A stretch of DNA of 42,315 bases from Thermoplasmata archaeon (lineage in GTDB: Archaea; Thermoplasmatota; Thermoplasmata; Lutacidiplasmatales; UBA184). A program made the translations under genes and the position numbers. This document shows positions 32,790 to 41,400 of the stretch, piece after piece (the stretch's first letter is position 1; each line of letters starts with the position of its first letter). A model generated the notes under the pieces. That model worked only from the letters and a program-made list of their open reading frames with translations, had not been told where the DNA came from and did not search any database. The stretch lies in assembly GCA_021806135.1 (NCBI GenBank), contig JAJZYB010000015.1, positions 1-42,315 of the forward strand, written 5' to 3'.

Positions 32790-34166
32790 CTATCTCGGGG
32801 CCGGGAGGACGCGAGGAGGGGTCCTGAGGACCCTCCCGGCAGGAGGGGTCCGTAACTCCCCGTCCTCCATGACCACACTGCCGGCCCGGACGGTGGTCAC
32901 CGGCATCCCGGTCACCTTCCACCCCTCGAAGAGCGTGAAATCACAGGCGCTGTGCAACCGGTCCGCCCTCAGCGTGGTCTCCCGCTGGGGGTCCACCAGG
33001 ACGAGATCCGCGTCGGATCCCGGCCGCAGGGAGCCCTTCCCCGGGATCCGGTGGATCCGCGCGGCGTTGGTCGAGGTGATCTCCACCAGCCGTTCCCAGG
33101 AGAGCCCCCGCCGGTGGACCCCCTCGCTCAGCAGGATGGGAAGCATCGTTTCGGTGCCGGTGAAACCGTTCTGCTGGGTCCAGATGTCCCCTTGCCCTTC
33201 CTTCCGGGCCCTAAGCATGAGCGTACAGTGGTCCGTCCCGATGGTATCGATCCCTCCGCCGAGCACGCCCCTCCAGAGCGCCTCCCGGTCCTCCGGGGCC
33301 CGGATGGGGGGCTTCACCTTCCCCAGCCGCTGGATGGACGGCATGCCGTGGTCCAGGGCCAGGTACTGAGGGCACGTCTCCAGGTAGGCCTCGACCCCGC
33401 GGGCGCGGGCGTCGGCCGCCACGGAAGGTCCCTCCCGGGTGGAGACATGCACCACGTAGACCGGTCCGGAGAGCGCTTCGACCAAGCGGAAGATCCGCTC
33501 CATGGCGGTGACCTCCAACACGTTCGGTCGGGCATCGGCCCAAGCCTTGAGGTCGGTCCTGCCCTGGTCGGCCAGCTCCTTCACCAGAAGGTCCAGGGCC
33601 GGAGGGGTCCACTCACAGTGCACCATCGGGGTCCCACCCGCCCGAAGGATCGTCCGGAGGGCCGGGTACAGCAGGGCCTCGGAAATGCCGTAAAAGGCAT
33701 CTCCGTTGAGGAAGAGCTTGAACGAGGTGACCCCGTCCGCCACCAGCCGGTCGACCTCCTGGACATGTTCGGCGGTGGTCAGCGCCGGGTAGAACACCAC
33801 GTCGACCCCCGCCTCCTTCTCGACGATCCGTCGCTTCTGGACGAGATGGGCGAGGTAGGGGCCCCGGTCCATCGCGCAATGCATCACGGTGGTGACCCCT
33901 CCGGCGAGCGTGGAGGCCGACTCCGACCGGCACTGCCGGGCGAAGGCCCCCAGGTCGGGCAGGTCGAACACCCCCCAGTGGGTGTGCGGGTCGATCAGGC
34001 CGGGGAGCACGTACCGGCCCCGGGCGTCCAACCGCCGATCGGCGGAAACCCTGGAGGCGTCCCGGACCAGGGAGAGCACCTTTCCCTCGTCGACGATCAG
34101 GTCGGCCTCGAGGGTGGTCCCGTCCGTCACCACGCGTCCCCCCTGGACGATCAGGTCTACGGTCAT
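32790..34166 (-). CDS. Cyclic amidohydrolase (dihydropyrimidinase/hydantoinase/allantoinase family), copy 1
   Basis: The 458-residue metal-dependent hydrolase opens cyclic amide rings. The two-metal site is complete: H61-x-H63, the lysine to be carboxylated K150 (TSFKLF), H183, H240 and D312 (GTDHC). The N-terminal beta-sandwich (DLIVQGGRVVTDG, then PGLIDPHTH) and the C-terminal GSDADLVLVDP return strand are typical. Dihydropyrimidinase, hydantoinase and allantoinase cannot be told apart with certainty. It begins at ATG 34166, overlapping the MmgE/PrpD stop (ATGA). It is the last gene of the SDR-MmgE-amidohydrolase operon and lies just before the ABC binding-protein gene. Confidence 0.9.
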   Translation of the reverse strand: MTVDLIVQGGRVVTDGTTLEADLIVDEGKVLSLVRDASRVSADRRLDARGRYVLPGLIDPHTHWGVFDLPDLGAFARQCRSESASTLAGGVTTVMHCAMDRGPYLAHLVQKRRIVEKEAGVDVVFYPALTTAEHVQEVDRLVADGVTSFKLFLNGDAFYGISEALLYPALRTILRAGGTPMVHCEWTPPALDLLVKELADQGRTDLKAWADARPNVLEVTAMERIFRLVEALSGPVYVVHVSTREGPSVAADARARGVEAYLETCPQYLALDHGMPSIQRLGKVKPPIRAPEDREALWRGVLGGGIDTIGTDHCTLMLRARKEGQGDIWTQQNGFTGTETMLPILLSEGVHRRGLSWERLVEITSTNAARIHRIPGKGSLRPGSDADLVLVDPQRETTLRADRLHSACDFTLFEGWKVTGMPVTTVRAGSVVMEDGELRTPPAGRVLRTPPRVLPAPR

Positions 34167-35644
34167 GGGGCGCGTCCAGAGCGGGCCTGGACCTGTAAGA
34201 GCTTTCCCACGGAACGCAGCCCCCGGGAGGTTTCCAGTCCGGCCAGGCGGGAGAAGAGCTTCCGTGCCCCGGTCGGCTCCAAGAGCACCCCGGCGTTCCT
34301 CAGGAACTTCCCTTCCAGCTCCTTCTGGCTCAGGGGGCGCTCCGGGTACCCGTCCGCGATGTCGTCCGACTCCCGCCAGGTCCCTTGCCGGGTCCGCACC
34401 TCCACCCGGGTGGGTCGCCGTCGGACGTAGGGTTGTCGTTCCGTCACCAGTTGCCGGTAAAGGTCCTTGACCACTTCCCGGTCCGCCCGGACCTTGACCT
34501 TCGAGAAGAGCCGCCGGACCCGGGGGTCCGTCAGCGCCGCCGCTGACTGCCAGGCCGGGCCCGGAGGGTAGTACGGGAGCACGGCGAAGCCCCAGGCCAG
34601 AGAGAACTGGGCATCCGGTCCGGTGGTGACGGTCCGGTTGGCGAGCACCGGGACCGCCACGATGGGATCGGAGGTCACCACCACTTCCTCGATCTCCTCG
34701 GGGGCGGTCCCGGTCTGCCGGAGGAAGCGCTCGAAGAGGTCCAGGCCCACGTGTCCCACCCCTCCGGTGGGGAACCGTTTGAAGACGGTGTCCCGGATCC
34801 GCCAGGTCTCCCCCAAGTCCTTCCCCAGGCCCGTGAGGTCGGCCGGGCCGTTGCCGAGGATGGAGAGCAGTCCATTGGGACCCAGGAGGGCCTCTTCGTC
34901 GCCCCCGTAGCCGGCGAAGGCGAGGTCGACGCTCACCCGGGCCGCCAGGGAGACCCCGCCCGGCAGGCCATATTTCCCGTCCGATGGCCGCGGGGTCAGG
35001 AAGAAGCGCGAGCTCAGGGGGACCGGACAGAGCCCGGCAGCGATCCCCAGGGCACGGTAGGCCTCCGGGGGGCCCCCGCCCCGGAGCCGGACGTCGGAAA
35101 GCACCGACCCCACGATCCCGGTGTTGTAGGCGCTCCACCGCTGCCGGAAACGGTAGGTGGGGTGCCGGGCCGTCCCGGCGAGGACCCGGAGACCCGGCAT
35201 CCTTCCGGCCAACCGGGCCGTGATCTCGTGTCCGATCACCACGCTCTCCAGCACCCTCCTTCCCGGGAGGTCGGCGTACTCCCCGGACACCCAGGACGCC
35301 GGGAAGACGAACGGGGAGACGTGGCAAGGCGTGAGGTCCGCATCGAACTCCAGGGCGTTGACCAGTTCACCCCAGGCCAGGGCCGCCGACCAGGGTTCGG
35401 CGGAGCGCCCCAGGCCCGGGACGGAGACCCCGGGAGATCGGGGATGGTCCCGGGCTGCAGAGAGCGCCGCCCGCCCCTTGGCCGTGCGGACGCCGCCCAG
35501 CGCGCACCCGACGCAGTCGATGGTCAATGACCGGGCCAGGGCCCGCACCTCCTGGGGAAAATCCTGCCACCGGGCCGTCAGTCCCCACTCCACCAGTTCG
35601 TGGAGGATGTCCAAGGGACGGGACCCACCCCGGGACCCCCTCAT
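34163..35644 (-). CDS. MmgE/PrpD-family protein, copy 1
   Basis: The 493-residue protein belongs to the MmgE/PrpD family. It has the N-terminal helical start RSLTIDCVGCALGG, the ALEFDADLTPCHVSPFVFPA segment, and later RFPTGGVGHVGLDLFERFLR where the family has K.YP..r..H. The family includes 2-methylcitrate dehydratase, cis-aconitate decarboxylase and iminodisuccinate epimerase, so the reaction is not settled. Its stop overlaps the start of the amidohydrolase, which argues that they act in the same pathway. It begins 18 bases after the SDR stop. A second, divergent copy lies at 38483. Confidence 0.85.
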   Translation of the reverse strand: MRGSRGGSRPLDILHELVEWGLTARWQDFPQEVRALARSLTIDCVGCALGGVRTAKGRAALSAARDHPRSPGVSVPGLGRSAEPWSAALAWGELVNALEFDADLTPCHVSPFVFPASWVSGEYADLPGRRVLESVVIGHEITARLAGRMPGLRVLAGTARHPTYRFRQRWSAYNTGIVGSVLSDVRLRGGGPPEAYRALGIAAGLCPVPLSSRFFLTPRPSDGKYGLPGGVSLAARVSVDLAFAGYGGDEEALLGPNGLLSILGNGPADLTGLGKDLGETWRIRDTVFKRFPTGGVGHVGLDLFERFLRQTGTAPEEIEEVVVTSDPIVAVPVLANRTVTTGPDAQFSLAWGFAVLPYYPPGPAWQSAAALTDPRVRRLFSKVKVRADREVVKDLYRQLVTERQPYVRRRPTRVEVRTRQGTWRESDDIADGYPERPLSQKELEGKFLRNAGVLLEPTGARKLFSRLAGLETSRGLRSVGKLLQVQARSGRAP

Positions 35645-35662
35645 GAGGGAGGTCCCCTCCCT

Positions 35663-36502
35663 TCAGCGGCCAAGGCTCCTCCCCCCGTCGATGGGCAGGC
35701 AAACCCCGGTGACGAAGGAGGAGGCCGGGGAGAGCAGGTAGAGCACCGCGTCGGCAACGTCCTCCGGCTCCCCCAGGCGCCCCAGCGGCGTGGCCTGACG
35801 GAAGAAGTCCATGGCCGTGCGGTCCTTCTCGTAGGGCTCCGTCATGGGAGTCCGGATGTAACCGGGGTTCACCGCATTGACCCGGATGCCCGCGGGGGCT
35901 CCCTCGGCGGCCAGGGAGCGGACCAGGGCGTCCACCCCTCCCTTGGAGGCGGAATAGGCGGAGCGTCCCACGCCCCCGATGAGGCTATAGACGGAGGAGA
36001 CCGCCACTACGGCGGGATCGTGTCCCCGGCGGAGGAACGGGAGCGCTTCCCGGCAGATCGAGTAGGTCCCGGTCAAGTTGGTGTCCAGGACCCTTTCCCA
36101 GCGGGGGAGGTCCACCTCCTCGGCGGTTCCCCGGTCCGTGATCCCCGCCGCGGCCACCAGGAGGTCAAGGCCGCCGAAGGTCCGGACCGACCGGCGGACG
36201 GCCCGGCGCACCTCCGCCGCCCGGAGGACATCGGCGGCGAGGATCAGGACCCGATACCCCAGGGTCCCGAACTCCTGCGAGGCACGCTGCAGTGCCCCCA
36301 GGTCCCGGTCCAGCAACGCCACCTCGGCGCCGGCGAGGAGCAATCGACGGGCGATGGCCTTCCCGATCCCTCCGGCGCCTCCGGTGACGAGGGCCCGTCG
36401 CCCGTCCAACCGGAACCGCTCGGGAAGCGTCCGCCCGTCCGAAGGGGGCTTCTCCGGGAGGGTTCTCGGTGCCGCTGTTCTCCGGACGCGGGAGGAGCCC
36501 AT
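35663..36502 (-). CDS. Short-chain dehydrogenase/reductase
   Basis: The 279-residue classical SDR has the dinucleotide motif T40-G-G-x-G-G-I-G47, the D66-R67 pair suggesting NAD(H) rather than NADP(H), N142, S170, and Y183-x-x-x-K187 in AYSASK. The C-terminal NAVNPGYIRTPM and GEPEDVADAVLYLLS motifs are normal. It first makes a polar tail of about 30 residues. It heads the operon SDR-MmgE/PrpD-amidohydrolase and probably oxidises or reduces a hydroxyl/keto intermediate of that pathway (inference). A weak TTAAGG box sits about 30 bases before ATG 36502. Confidence 0.9.
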   Translation of the reverse strand: MGSSRVRRTAAPRTLPEKPPSDGRTLPERFRLDGRRALVTGGAGGIGKAIARRLLLAGAEVALLDRDLGALQRASQEFGTLGYRVLILAADVLRAAEVRRAVRRSVRTFGGLDLLVAAAGITDRGTAEEVDLPRWERVLDTNLTGTYSICREALPFLRRGHDPAVVAVSSVYSLIGGVGRSAYSASKGGVDALVRSLAAEGAPAGIRVNAVNPGYIRTPMTEPYEKDRTAMDFFRQATPLGRLGEPEDVADAVLYLLSPASSFVTGVCLPIDGGRSLGR

Positions 36503-36696
36503 GACCGATGCCCCCAGCAGAACCCCTCCTTAAGCCCTGCCGAAGGAAGGGATCCCCGGCGACCGCTCGTCCCCGGGACGAGGTCCTCCCGGCGGGGATC
36601 GCGACCCGACCCTTGGGGTGGCCGACACCGGAGCCCAGGTCCCCGGACCTCCACGCCGTCCTTCCGCGTTCTCGCAAGCGGGTGGGACCGTTCGTC

Positions 36697-36716
36697 GTTA
36701 CTGTTCAGCTCCCCGG
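36697..36716 (+). repeat. Left terminal inverted repeat of the IS66-type element
   Basis: It starts GTTACTGTTCAG and matches the reverse complement of 38336-38355 over its first 12 bases, and most of the rest. Confidence 0.85.
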
Positions 36717-36799
36717 TCCTCTCCGATAGTTGAGTCCGTGCCACACTTTGTCACGAAAGTACCTTAGCCACGGGTCCCTTCGCCCTCTGCCTGAGGGCG

Positions 36800-38347
36800 A
36801 TGACTCTTCGGGCGCTTCGTGTTCTTCTCGCACCTGAGCAGGTCGACGACGCTGTCGACTTCCCGGTCTCGAAGAAGAAGCTCGCTGAACTGGAGAAGAA
36901 GGTCGAACGCAACGACGTGCTCGAGGAGGAGCTGAAGGAGGCACGGGAGGAGATCCGTCGGCTTCGCGAGAAGCTCACGAAGGTGCAGAACTCCCTACCT
37001 TTCCTCGGTGCCGACCCCAGGACCGCTGCGGCCGTTGGCGTCCCCACGAGCAAGGCCTACTACCCGAGACCTCGCCCGTCCCCCGAGGAGAAACGGAAGC
37101 CGGGTGGACAGCCCGGTCACCCCGGTGTGACCCGTTCACGCCCAGCCCCCAACGCGCCTCCTCGCCATCTGCGGCTCGTCAGGTGCCCCAAGTGCGGGGC
37201 CGCCCTCGGCCAGCCCTGCGATGAGTGGCGACGACCGCTCACCGACCTCGTCGCTCCCCGAACGGAGACCTTCGACCTCGTCGTCCACCGCTACGAGTGC
37301 GGGGCATGCGGGGAGCGCGTGCACGCCCCGCTCCCCGTCGGTGAAGGAGAGGAGTTCGGGCCGAACGTGCGGGCGATCGCGGTCACCCTGCGAGCCCACG
37401 GGATGAGCCTCGGAAAGGTGCACGACTTCCTCCTCTCCACCTGGGGCTTGCAGGTCAGTGTGGCCACCATGCTCTCCTGGGAGCGTCAGGAGGGGAACGC
37501 GCTTGACCCGACCTACCAAGGTCTGCATGAGCAGCTCACGAACGCTACCCTCAACCCTTCGAGCGAGGGGGACGAGACGGGCTTCCCGATCAACGGGGAG
37601 AACGGGTGGACTTGGGTCGGGGTCGGTGGCAACGATGGGACCGTCGTCTACTCGACGCTTCCCACGCGGGGCCAGGACGGCGCGCTCGGGATGTGGAAGG
37701 GGTACACCGGCGGGCTCACGCGCGACGCCTACCACTCCTACAACGTCCTCCTCGAAGCGCTGCACCAGATGGACCTGGTGCACGTGAACCGGTGGTTGCA
37801 GAAGGTGGAGGTGAGCTACCACATCGAGCCGCGGGGCTTCCTGAAGGAGAAGCCCCCCAGGTTCCTGCAGGCGGGCCGGCCACCGGCAGAGTTCCTCCGG
37901 TTCGCCGAGGGGATCCGGTCCCGGCTCCGGGAGGCCGTCCTCTGGCACGAGCCCCACGACAAGGTCCAGTCCCCATGGCGGTTCCGCCACTACGAAAGGG
38001 CGGTGGGTTCGATGCGACGCTTCGTGAGCCGACTGTGGAAGGACCCGGATGCGGCTCGGATCGCGAAGGACATTCTGGGGCAGCTCCCGGGGCTCTTCCT
38101 GTTCCTGAGAGACCCGTGGGTGTCGTGGAACTCGAACGGCGCGGAGAAAGAGGTGAGGGCGTTCGTGGTCCACCGGAAGATGGCCGGTGGCCGCCGCACT
38201 TGGAGAGGCGCATGGGTCTTGGACCGTATCATGACGGTCTTCCGAACGTGCCGCAAGAGGGGCGTGAAGTTCCTGGACGTGCTCGCCAAGAAGGTGGACC
38301 TGCTTCAGGTCGGGCCGGGTCCGCCGTCAGCTACCCCAGGGGACTGA
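36800..38347 (+). CDS. IS66-family transposase
   Basis: The 515-residue DDE transposase begins with a leucine-zipper-like coiled coil (residues about 20-65), followed by the basic PGGQPGHPG linker. The IS66 zinc finger is CPKCGA...CGACGE, around residues 130-175. The catalytic core has D in DETGFPI, D in TRDAYHSYN and E in SNGAEKEVR, plus the VHRKMAGGRRT end motif. All three acidic residues are present, so it may be active. Its stop lies inside the right inverted repeat. No host gene appears disrupted by it. Confidence 0.92.
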   Translation: MTLRALRVLLAPEQVDDAVDFPVSKKKLAELEKKVERNDVLEEELKEAREEIRRLREKLTKVQNSLPFLGADPRTAAAVGVPTSKAYYPRPRPSPEEKRKPGGQPGHPGVTRSRPAPNAPPRHLRLVRCPKCGAALGQPCDEWRRPLTDLVAPRTETFDLVVHRYECGACGERVHAPLPVGEGEEFGPNVRAIAVTLRAHGMSLGKVHDFLLSTWGLQVSVATMLSWERQEGNALDPTYQGLHEQLTNATLNPSSEGDETGFPINGENGWTWVGVGGNDGTVVYSTLPTRGQDGALGMWKGYTGGLTRDAYHSYNVLLEALHQMDLVHVNRWLQKVEVSYHIEPRGFLKEKPPRFLQAGRPPAEFLRFAEGIRSRLREAVLWHEPHDKVQSPWRFRHYERAVGSMRRFVSRLWKDPDAARIAKDILGQLPGLFLFLRDPWVSWNSNGAEKEVRAFVVHRKMAGGRRTWRGAWVLDRIMTVFRTCRKRGVKFLDVLAKKVDLLQVGPGPPSATPGD

Positions 38348-38355
38348 ACAGTAAC
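38336..38355 (-). repeat. Right terminal inverted repeat of the IS66-type element
   Basis: It is the reverse complement of the left repeat over the outer 12 bases and includes the transposase stop codon (38345-38347). Confidence 0.85.
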
Positions 38356-38482
38356 CCGCCGTGGGGCAGGCTAAAATCCGCCCGGCCCCTCCAAGCTGCG
38401 TGTACAGCGACGGACCCCGTCCCCTCCGACGCTTCCGGGCGGAACCTTTGCCGCCCCAGGGGGACCCGGCTCCCCCCTGGCC

Positions 38483-39889
38483 ATGAGCCGGACCCGGGAG
38501 GGATCCCGGGCCCCTGAGGACGTACGGCGGCTGGTCCGCAGGTTCACCCGGCTCCAGGCCGATGAGCTACCCCCCCGGGTCCTCCGTAAGATCACCCTCT
38601 GCCTGCTGGATGCGCTGGGGAACATGGTGGCCGGATCCACCCTCCCCGAAGCCTGCCCCGAGGCCCGGACCCGCGACGGGGAGGGCCCCGGGAGGGCCCT
38701 TGTGTTCGGTTGGCGCCGGCCCACCTCCCTGCTCACTGCGGGCTTCTCCAACGCTGTTCACCTCGACCTTCTGGAGGCCCAGGACGGGCACCGTAAGGCC
38801 GGCCTGCACCCGTGCGAGGGGGCCATCCCCGCCGCGTTGGCCCTCGGCGGGGGAGCCGGCCGGACCTGGGAGGATCTCGTCCTGGCCGTCCTGGGCGGGT
38901 ACGAGGTGACCCTCCGCTTCGGGAGGACCCTCTTCCCGGACCAGGCGAGGGCGGGGTTCTACCCTGACGGGACCTGCTGCCCCCTGGGGGCGGCGTTCGC
39001 CGCCGGGAGGCTCCTCTCCCTGGACGAAAAGGCCCTCCTCGGTGCCCTCTGCGCCGCGGCGTTCGCTTCCCCCCTGTCGCTCCGTCAGGGCGTCCGCGGC
39101 GGCGCCAAGGCCCTCATTGCCGGGCTCGGGGCCGAGGTGGGGTTGCGTTCCGCCCTCTGGGCGGAAGCGGGGTTGACCGGCGGCGAAGGGGTGTTCGACC
39201 CGCCGAGCGGGTTCTTGGAGGTGCTCTCCGGGCATGCGGCCTCGGGACGCCTCTTCCCGCCGGGTCCTTCCCGTTGGGAGACCGACGGGGTCTATCTGAA
39301 ACCCTACCCGGGCGGCCGGCATGCACACGGCGCTGTGGATGCCATCCGAAAGCTCCTCCGGGATCACGGCCCCCTTCCCGGCCCCGTGGCCTCGGTGGAG
39401 GTGACCACCTACCCGGCTGCGGTGGCCTTTACCGGCGCTCCGCCGGCTCGGACAAGCCCGCTCGCGGAACTGACGCAGAGCATCCCGTACCTCGTCGCGC
39501 TGACCCTGCTGGACGGTTCCCCGACCCCGGATCGGTTCGGTCCCGGGACCCGGCAGGATGCCGCCGTGCTCCGGCTCAGCCGCCGGGTCAAGGTCCGGCC
39601 GGACCCCGCCATGGGCCGGAGGTACCCCGACACCACGCCCACCCGGGTCACCCTCCGTTTCCGGTCCGCCCCTCCGCGCACGGCAGAGGTGACCCATCGT
39701 TGGGGGGATCCGGAAGACCCGATGAGCGTGGAGGCGGTCCGGCAGAAGTTCGTCCGCTCGGTACGCCCGGTGGCGGGGGAGCGGGAGGCGCTCCAGGCCT
39801 GGGAACGGGTCTCCCGGGCCGGGCCCCGGGAACCTGCGGGGGACGTGCTCACCGACGTCTGGGAACGGCTGCGTCCCTCCCGGTCGTGA
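38483..39889 (+). CDS. MmgE/PrpD-family protein, copy 2
   Basis: The 468-residue protein is another MmgE/PrpD member: an N-terminal ITLCLLDALGNMVAGS, then AVHLDLLEAQDGHRKAGLHP with the family His residues, the GYEVTLRFGR helix, and VYLKPYPGGRHAHGAVDAIR, which keeps the conserved K.Yp..r..H block that the first copy shows in altered form. It is only distantly like the first copy, so it probably acts on a different but related substrate. It is transcribed away from the IS66 element and converges with the second amidohydrolase gene 17 bases on. Confidence 0.85.
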   Translation: MSRTREGSRAPEDVRRLVRRFTRLQADELPPRVLRKITLCLLDALGNMVAGSTLPEACPEARTRDGEGPGRALVFGWRRPTSLLTAGFSNAVHLDLLEAQDGHRKAGLHPCEGAIPAALALGGGAGRTWEDLVLAVLGGYEVTLRFGRTLFPDQARAGFYPDGTCCPLGAAFAAGRLLSLDEKALLGALCAAAFASPLSLRQGVRGGAKALIAGLGAEVGLRSALWAEAGLTGGEGVFDPPSGFLEVLSGHAASGRLFPPGPSRWETDGVYLKPYPGGRHAHGAVDAIRKLLRDHGPLPGPVASVEVTTYPAAVAFTGAPPARTSPLAELTQSIPYLVALTLLDGSPTPDRFGPGTRQDAAVLRLSRRVKVRPDPAMGRRYPDTTPTRVTLRFRSAPPRTAEVTHRWGDPEDPMSVEAVRQKFVRSVRPVAGEREALQAWERVSRAGPREPAGDVLTDVWERLRPSRS

Positions 39890-39906
39890 CCCGGGGGACT
39901 TCGGCC

Positions 39907-41283
39907 CTACCCCGCCGGCGGGAGGGGCCGTCGCAGGTACCGCCCGCTGCCCGGTCGGGCCCTAAGCTCGTTGTGCTCCACAATGAGCTCGCCGCGTCGG
40001 AAGACGTACCGGGGCCATCCCTCAAACGTGTGACCGGTGAACCACGAGAAGTCCGAGGAGAGGTGGCCCACCTCGGGGGAATAGCGGACCGAGTGGTTCG
40101 GGTCGTAGACCACCACATCGGCATCGGCCCCCGGCAGGAGGGTCCCCTTCTTCGGGTACAGGCCGAACCACCGGGCGGCGTTCTCGCTCACGACCCGGGC
40201 CACGGTGGGGAGGTCGAGCCGGCCCCGGGCCACGCCTTCGCTCATGAGCACCGGCAGGATGACCCCCGATCCGGGGTAACCTCCCACTTGGGTGGTCCAT
40301 ACGTTCTCCGTGGCCATGGTCTTCGTCCGGTTGGGGATGTGGTCCGAGCCCAGGCAGCGGAGGTCCCCCCGGGCGAGCGCCTCCCAGAGCGCGTCATTGT
40401 CGGTGCGGTGCCGGAGCGGGGGGTTGACCCGGGCGATCACTTCGAAGCGATCGTCCTGGGTGAACTGGAGATACTGCGGGCAGGTCTCTCCGATGACCGG
40501 CACGCCCCGGGCCTGGGCCTCCCCGATGAGCCGGGCGCCGATACCGGTGGAGACGTGGACGATGTAGGTGGGGCAGCCTAACCGTTCCGTGAAGTGGAGG
40601 GCACGCAGGACCCCATCCTCCTCGCAGAACGCCGGCCTCGCCTCGCAGTAGGCCGCCTGGTCCACGCGCCCGGCCTTCATCATGCCCTCCCGGAGGTAGG
40701 GGAAGATCTCCCAGTTCTCGGCGTGGACGAGGGCAGAGGCCGGGGGACCGAGCTCACGGATCTGCTGGAGCGCCTGGTACAGCAGCCCGTCGTCGATCCC
40801 GTACACGCCCGGGTAGATCTCCGCCCCGTGGGTGGCGGGGTAGAACTTGAACGTGGCCACCCCGTGGGTGGAGTAGAGCTCCGGGATCTCGGCGGCCTGC
40901 TCCGGGCGGCCGATGATCGGGTGGAAGCCCACGTCCAGGAGCGACCGCTCGTTCACCTCTGAGATCAGCTCGCTCATGGCCGCAGCGTACGGCTCCTTCC
41001 GTCCCACGAACGTGAATCCGGAGGTGATCCCCCCCACCGCCATGGACTCCGTCTCCGAGAGGATGTTCTGGGAGAAGGGCCGCTGCCCGTAGGCGATGTG
41101 GGTGTGCGGATCGATCCCCCCAGGAAGGAGGATGCAGCCGGAGACGTCCAGGACCCGGGCTCCGCTCGGGGAGAGGTCCTTCCCCAGTCCGGCGATCCTT
41201 CCCTCCCGGATCCCGAGGTCGGCCTCCAGGACCGTCTGCGAGGTGACGACCTTCCCGCCCCGGAGCAGAGTGTCGAACTCCAT
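39907..41283 (-). CDS. Cyclic amidohydrolase (dihydropyrimidinase/hydantoinase/allantoinase family), copy 2
   Basis: The 458-residue paralogue of the first amidohydrolase has a complete two-metal site: H60-x-H62, K146 (TFKFYP), H187 (VHAEN), H243 and D314 (GSDH). A VHAEN context and the substrate-loop GETCPQYLQ are nearer to dihydropyrimidinase/hydantoinase than to allantoinase, though I cannot exclude either. It converges with the MmgE/PrpD copy 2 gene and is divergent from the LivG-like gene (117-base gap), sharing a control region with it. A ring-opening role in the same pathway is likely. Confidence 0.9.
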   Translation of the reverse strand: MEFDTLLRGGKVVTSQTVLEADLGIREGRIAGLGKDLSPSGARVLDVSGCILLPGGIDPHTHIAYGQRPFSQNILSETESMAVGGITSGFTFVGRKEPYAAAMSELISEVNERSLLDVGFHPIIGRPEQAAEIPELYSTHGVATFKFYPATHGAEIYPGVYGIDDGLLYQALQQIRELGPPASALVHAENWEIFPYLREGMMKAGRVDQAAYCEARPAFCEEDGVLRALHFTERLGCPTYIVHVSTGIGARLIGEAQARGVPVIGETCPQYLQFTQDDRFEVIARVNPPLRHRTDNDALWEALARGDLRCLGSDHIPNRTKTMATENVWTTQVGGYPGSGVILPVLMSEGVARGRLDLPTVARVVSENAARWFGLYPKKGTLLPGADADVVVYDPNHSVRYSPEVGHLSSDFSWFTGHTFEGWPRYVFRRGELIVEHNELRARPGSGRYLRRPLPPAG

Positions 41284-41369
41284 ACCCGGGACCCGAGCCC
41301 GGGCCCATCATAGCCTTTCCCCCAGGACCGGGTCCCTTCCCCCGGTTCCCGGTCCCCGGCACGCGAGCC

Positions 41370-41376
41370 TTTAAGT
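41370..41376 (+). promoter_or_regulatory. TATA-like box of the LivG-like gene
   Basis: TTTAAGT is centred about 28 bases before ATG 41401. Similar TTAA-containing boxes precede the acetoacetate-decarboxylase-like gene (TTAAAG, 42141) and the SDR gene (TTAAGG), a possible common promoter type in this locus. Confidence 0.4.
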
Positions 41377-41400
41377 CCGGGGAGGCGATAGCGCGAGCGC

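Larger units (their letters stand above)
36697..38355 (+). mobile_element. IS66-family insertion sequence
   Basis: The element is about 1.66 kb, with imperfect 20-base terminal inverted repeats. The left end starts GTTACTGTTCAG (36697), and the right end read backwards starts GTTACTGTTCAG (38355); the two arms agree at most positions. It carries one gene (the transposase) and lacks the two small accessory genes of classical IS66 elements, like the ISBst12 type. The transposase stop codon lies inside the right repeat. No 8-base target duplication is visible at the ends, so one end may have changed since insertion or the insertion is old. It separates the two enzyme sets of the catabolic locus. 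Confidence 0.85.

Noticed and set aside
34167-35327. An 845-residue fusion reading through into the amidohydrolase
   Set aside because: The upstream part is the shadow of the MmgE/PrpD gene; the amidohydrolase has a clear ATG at an ATGA overlap and a complete domain from there.
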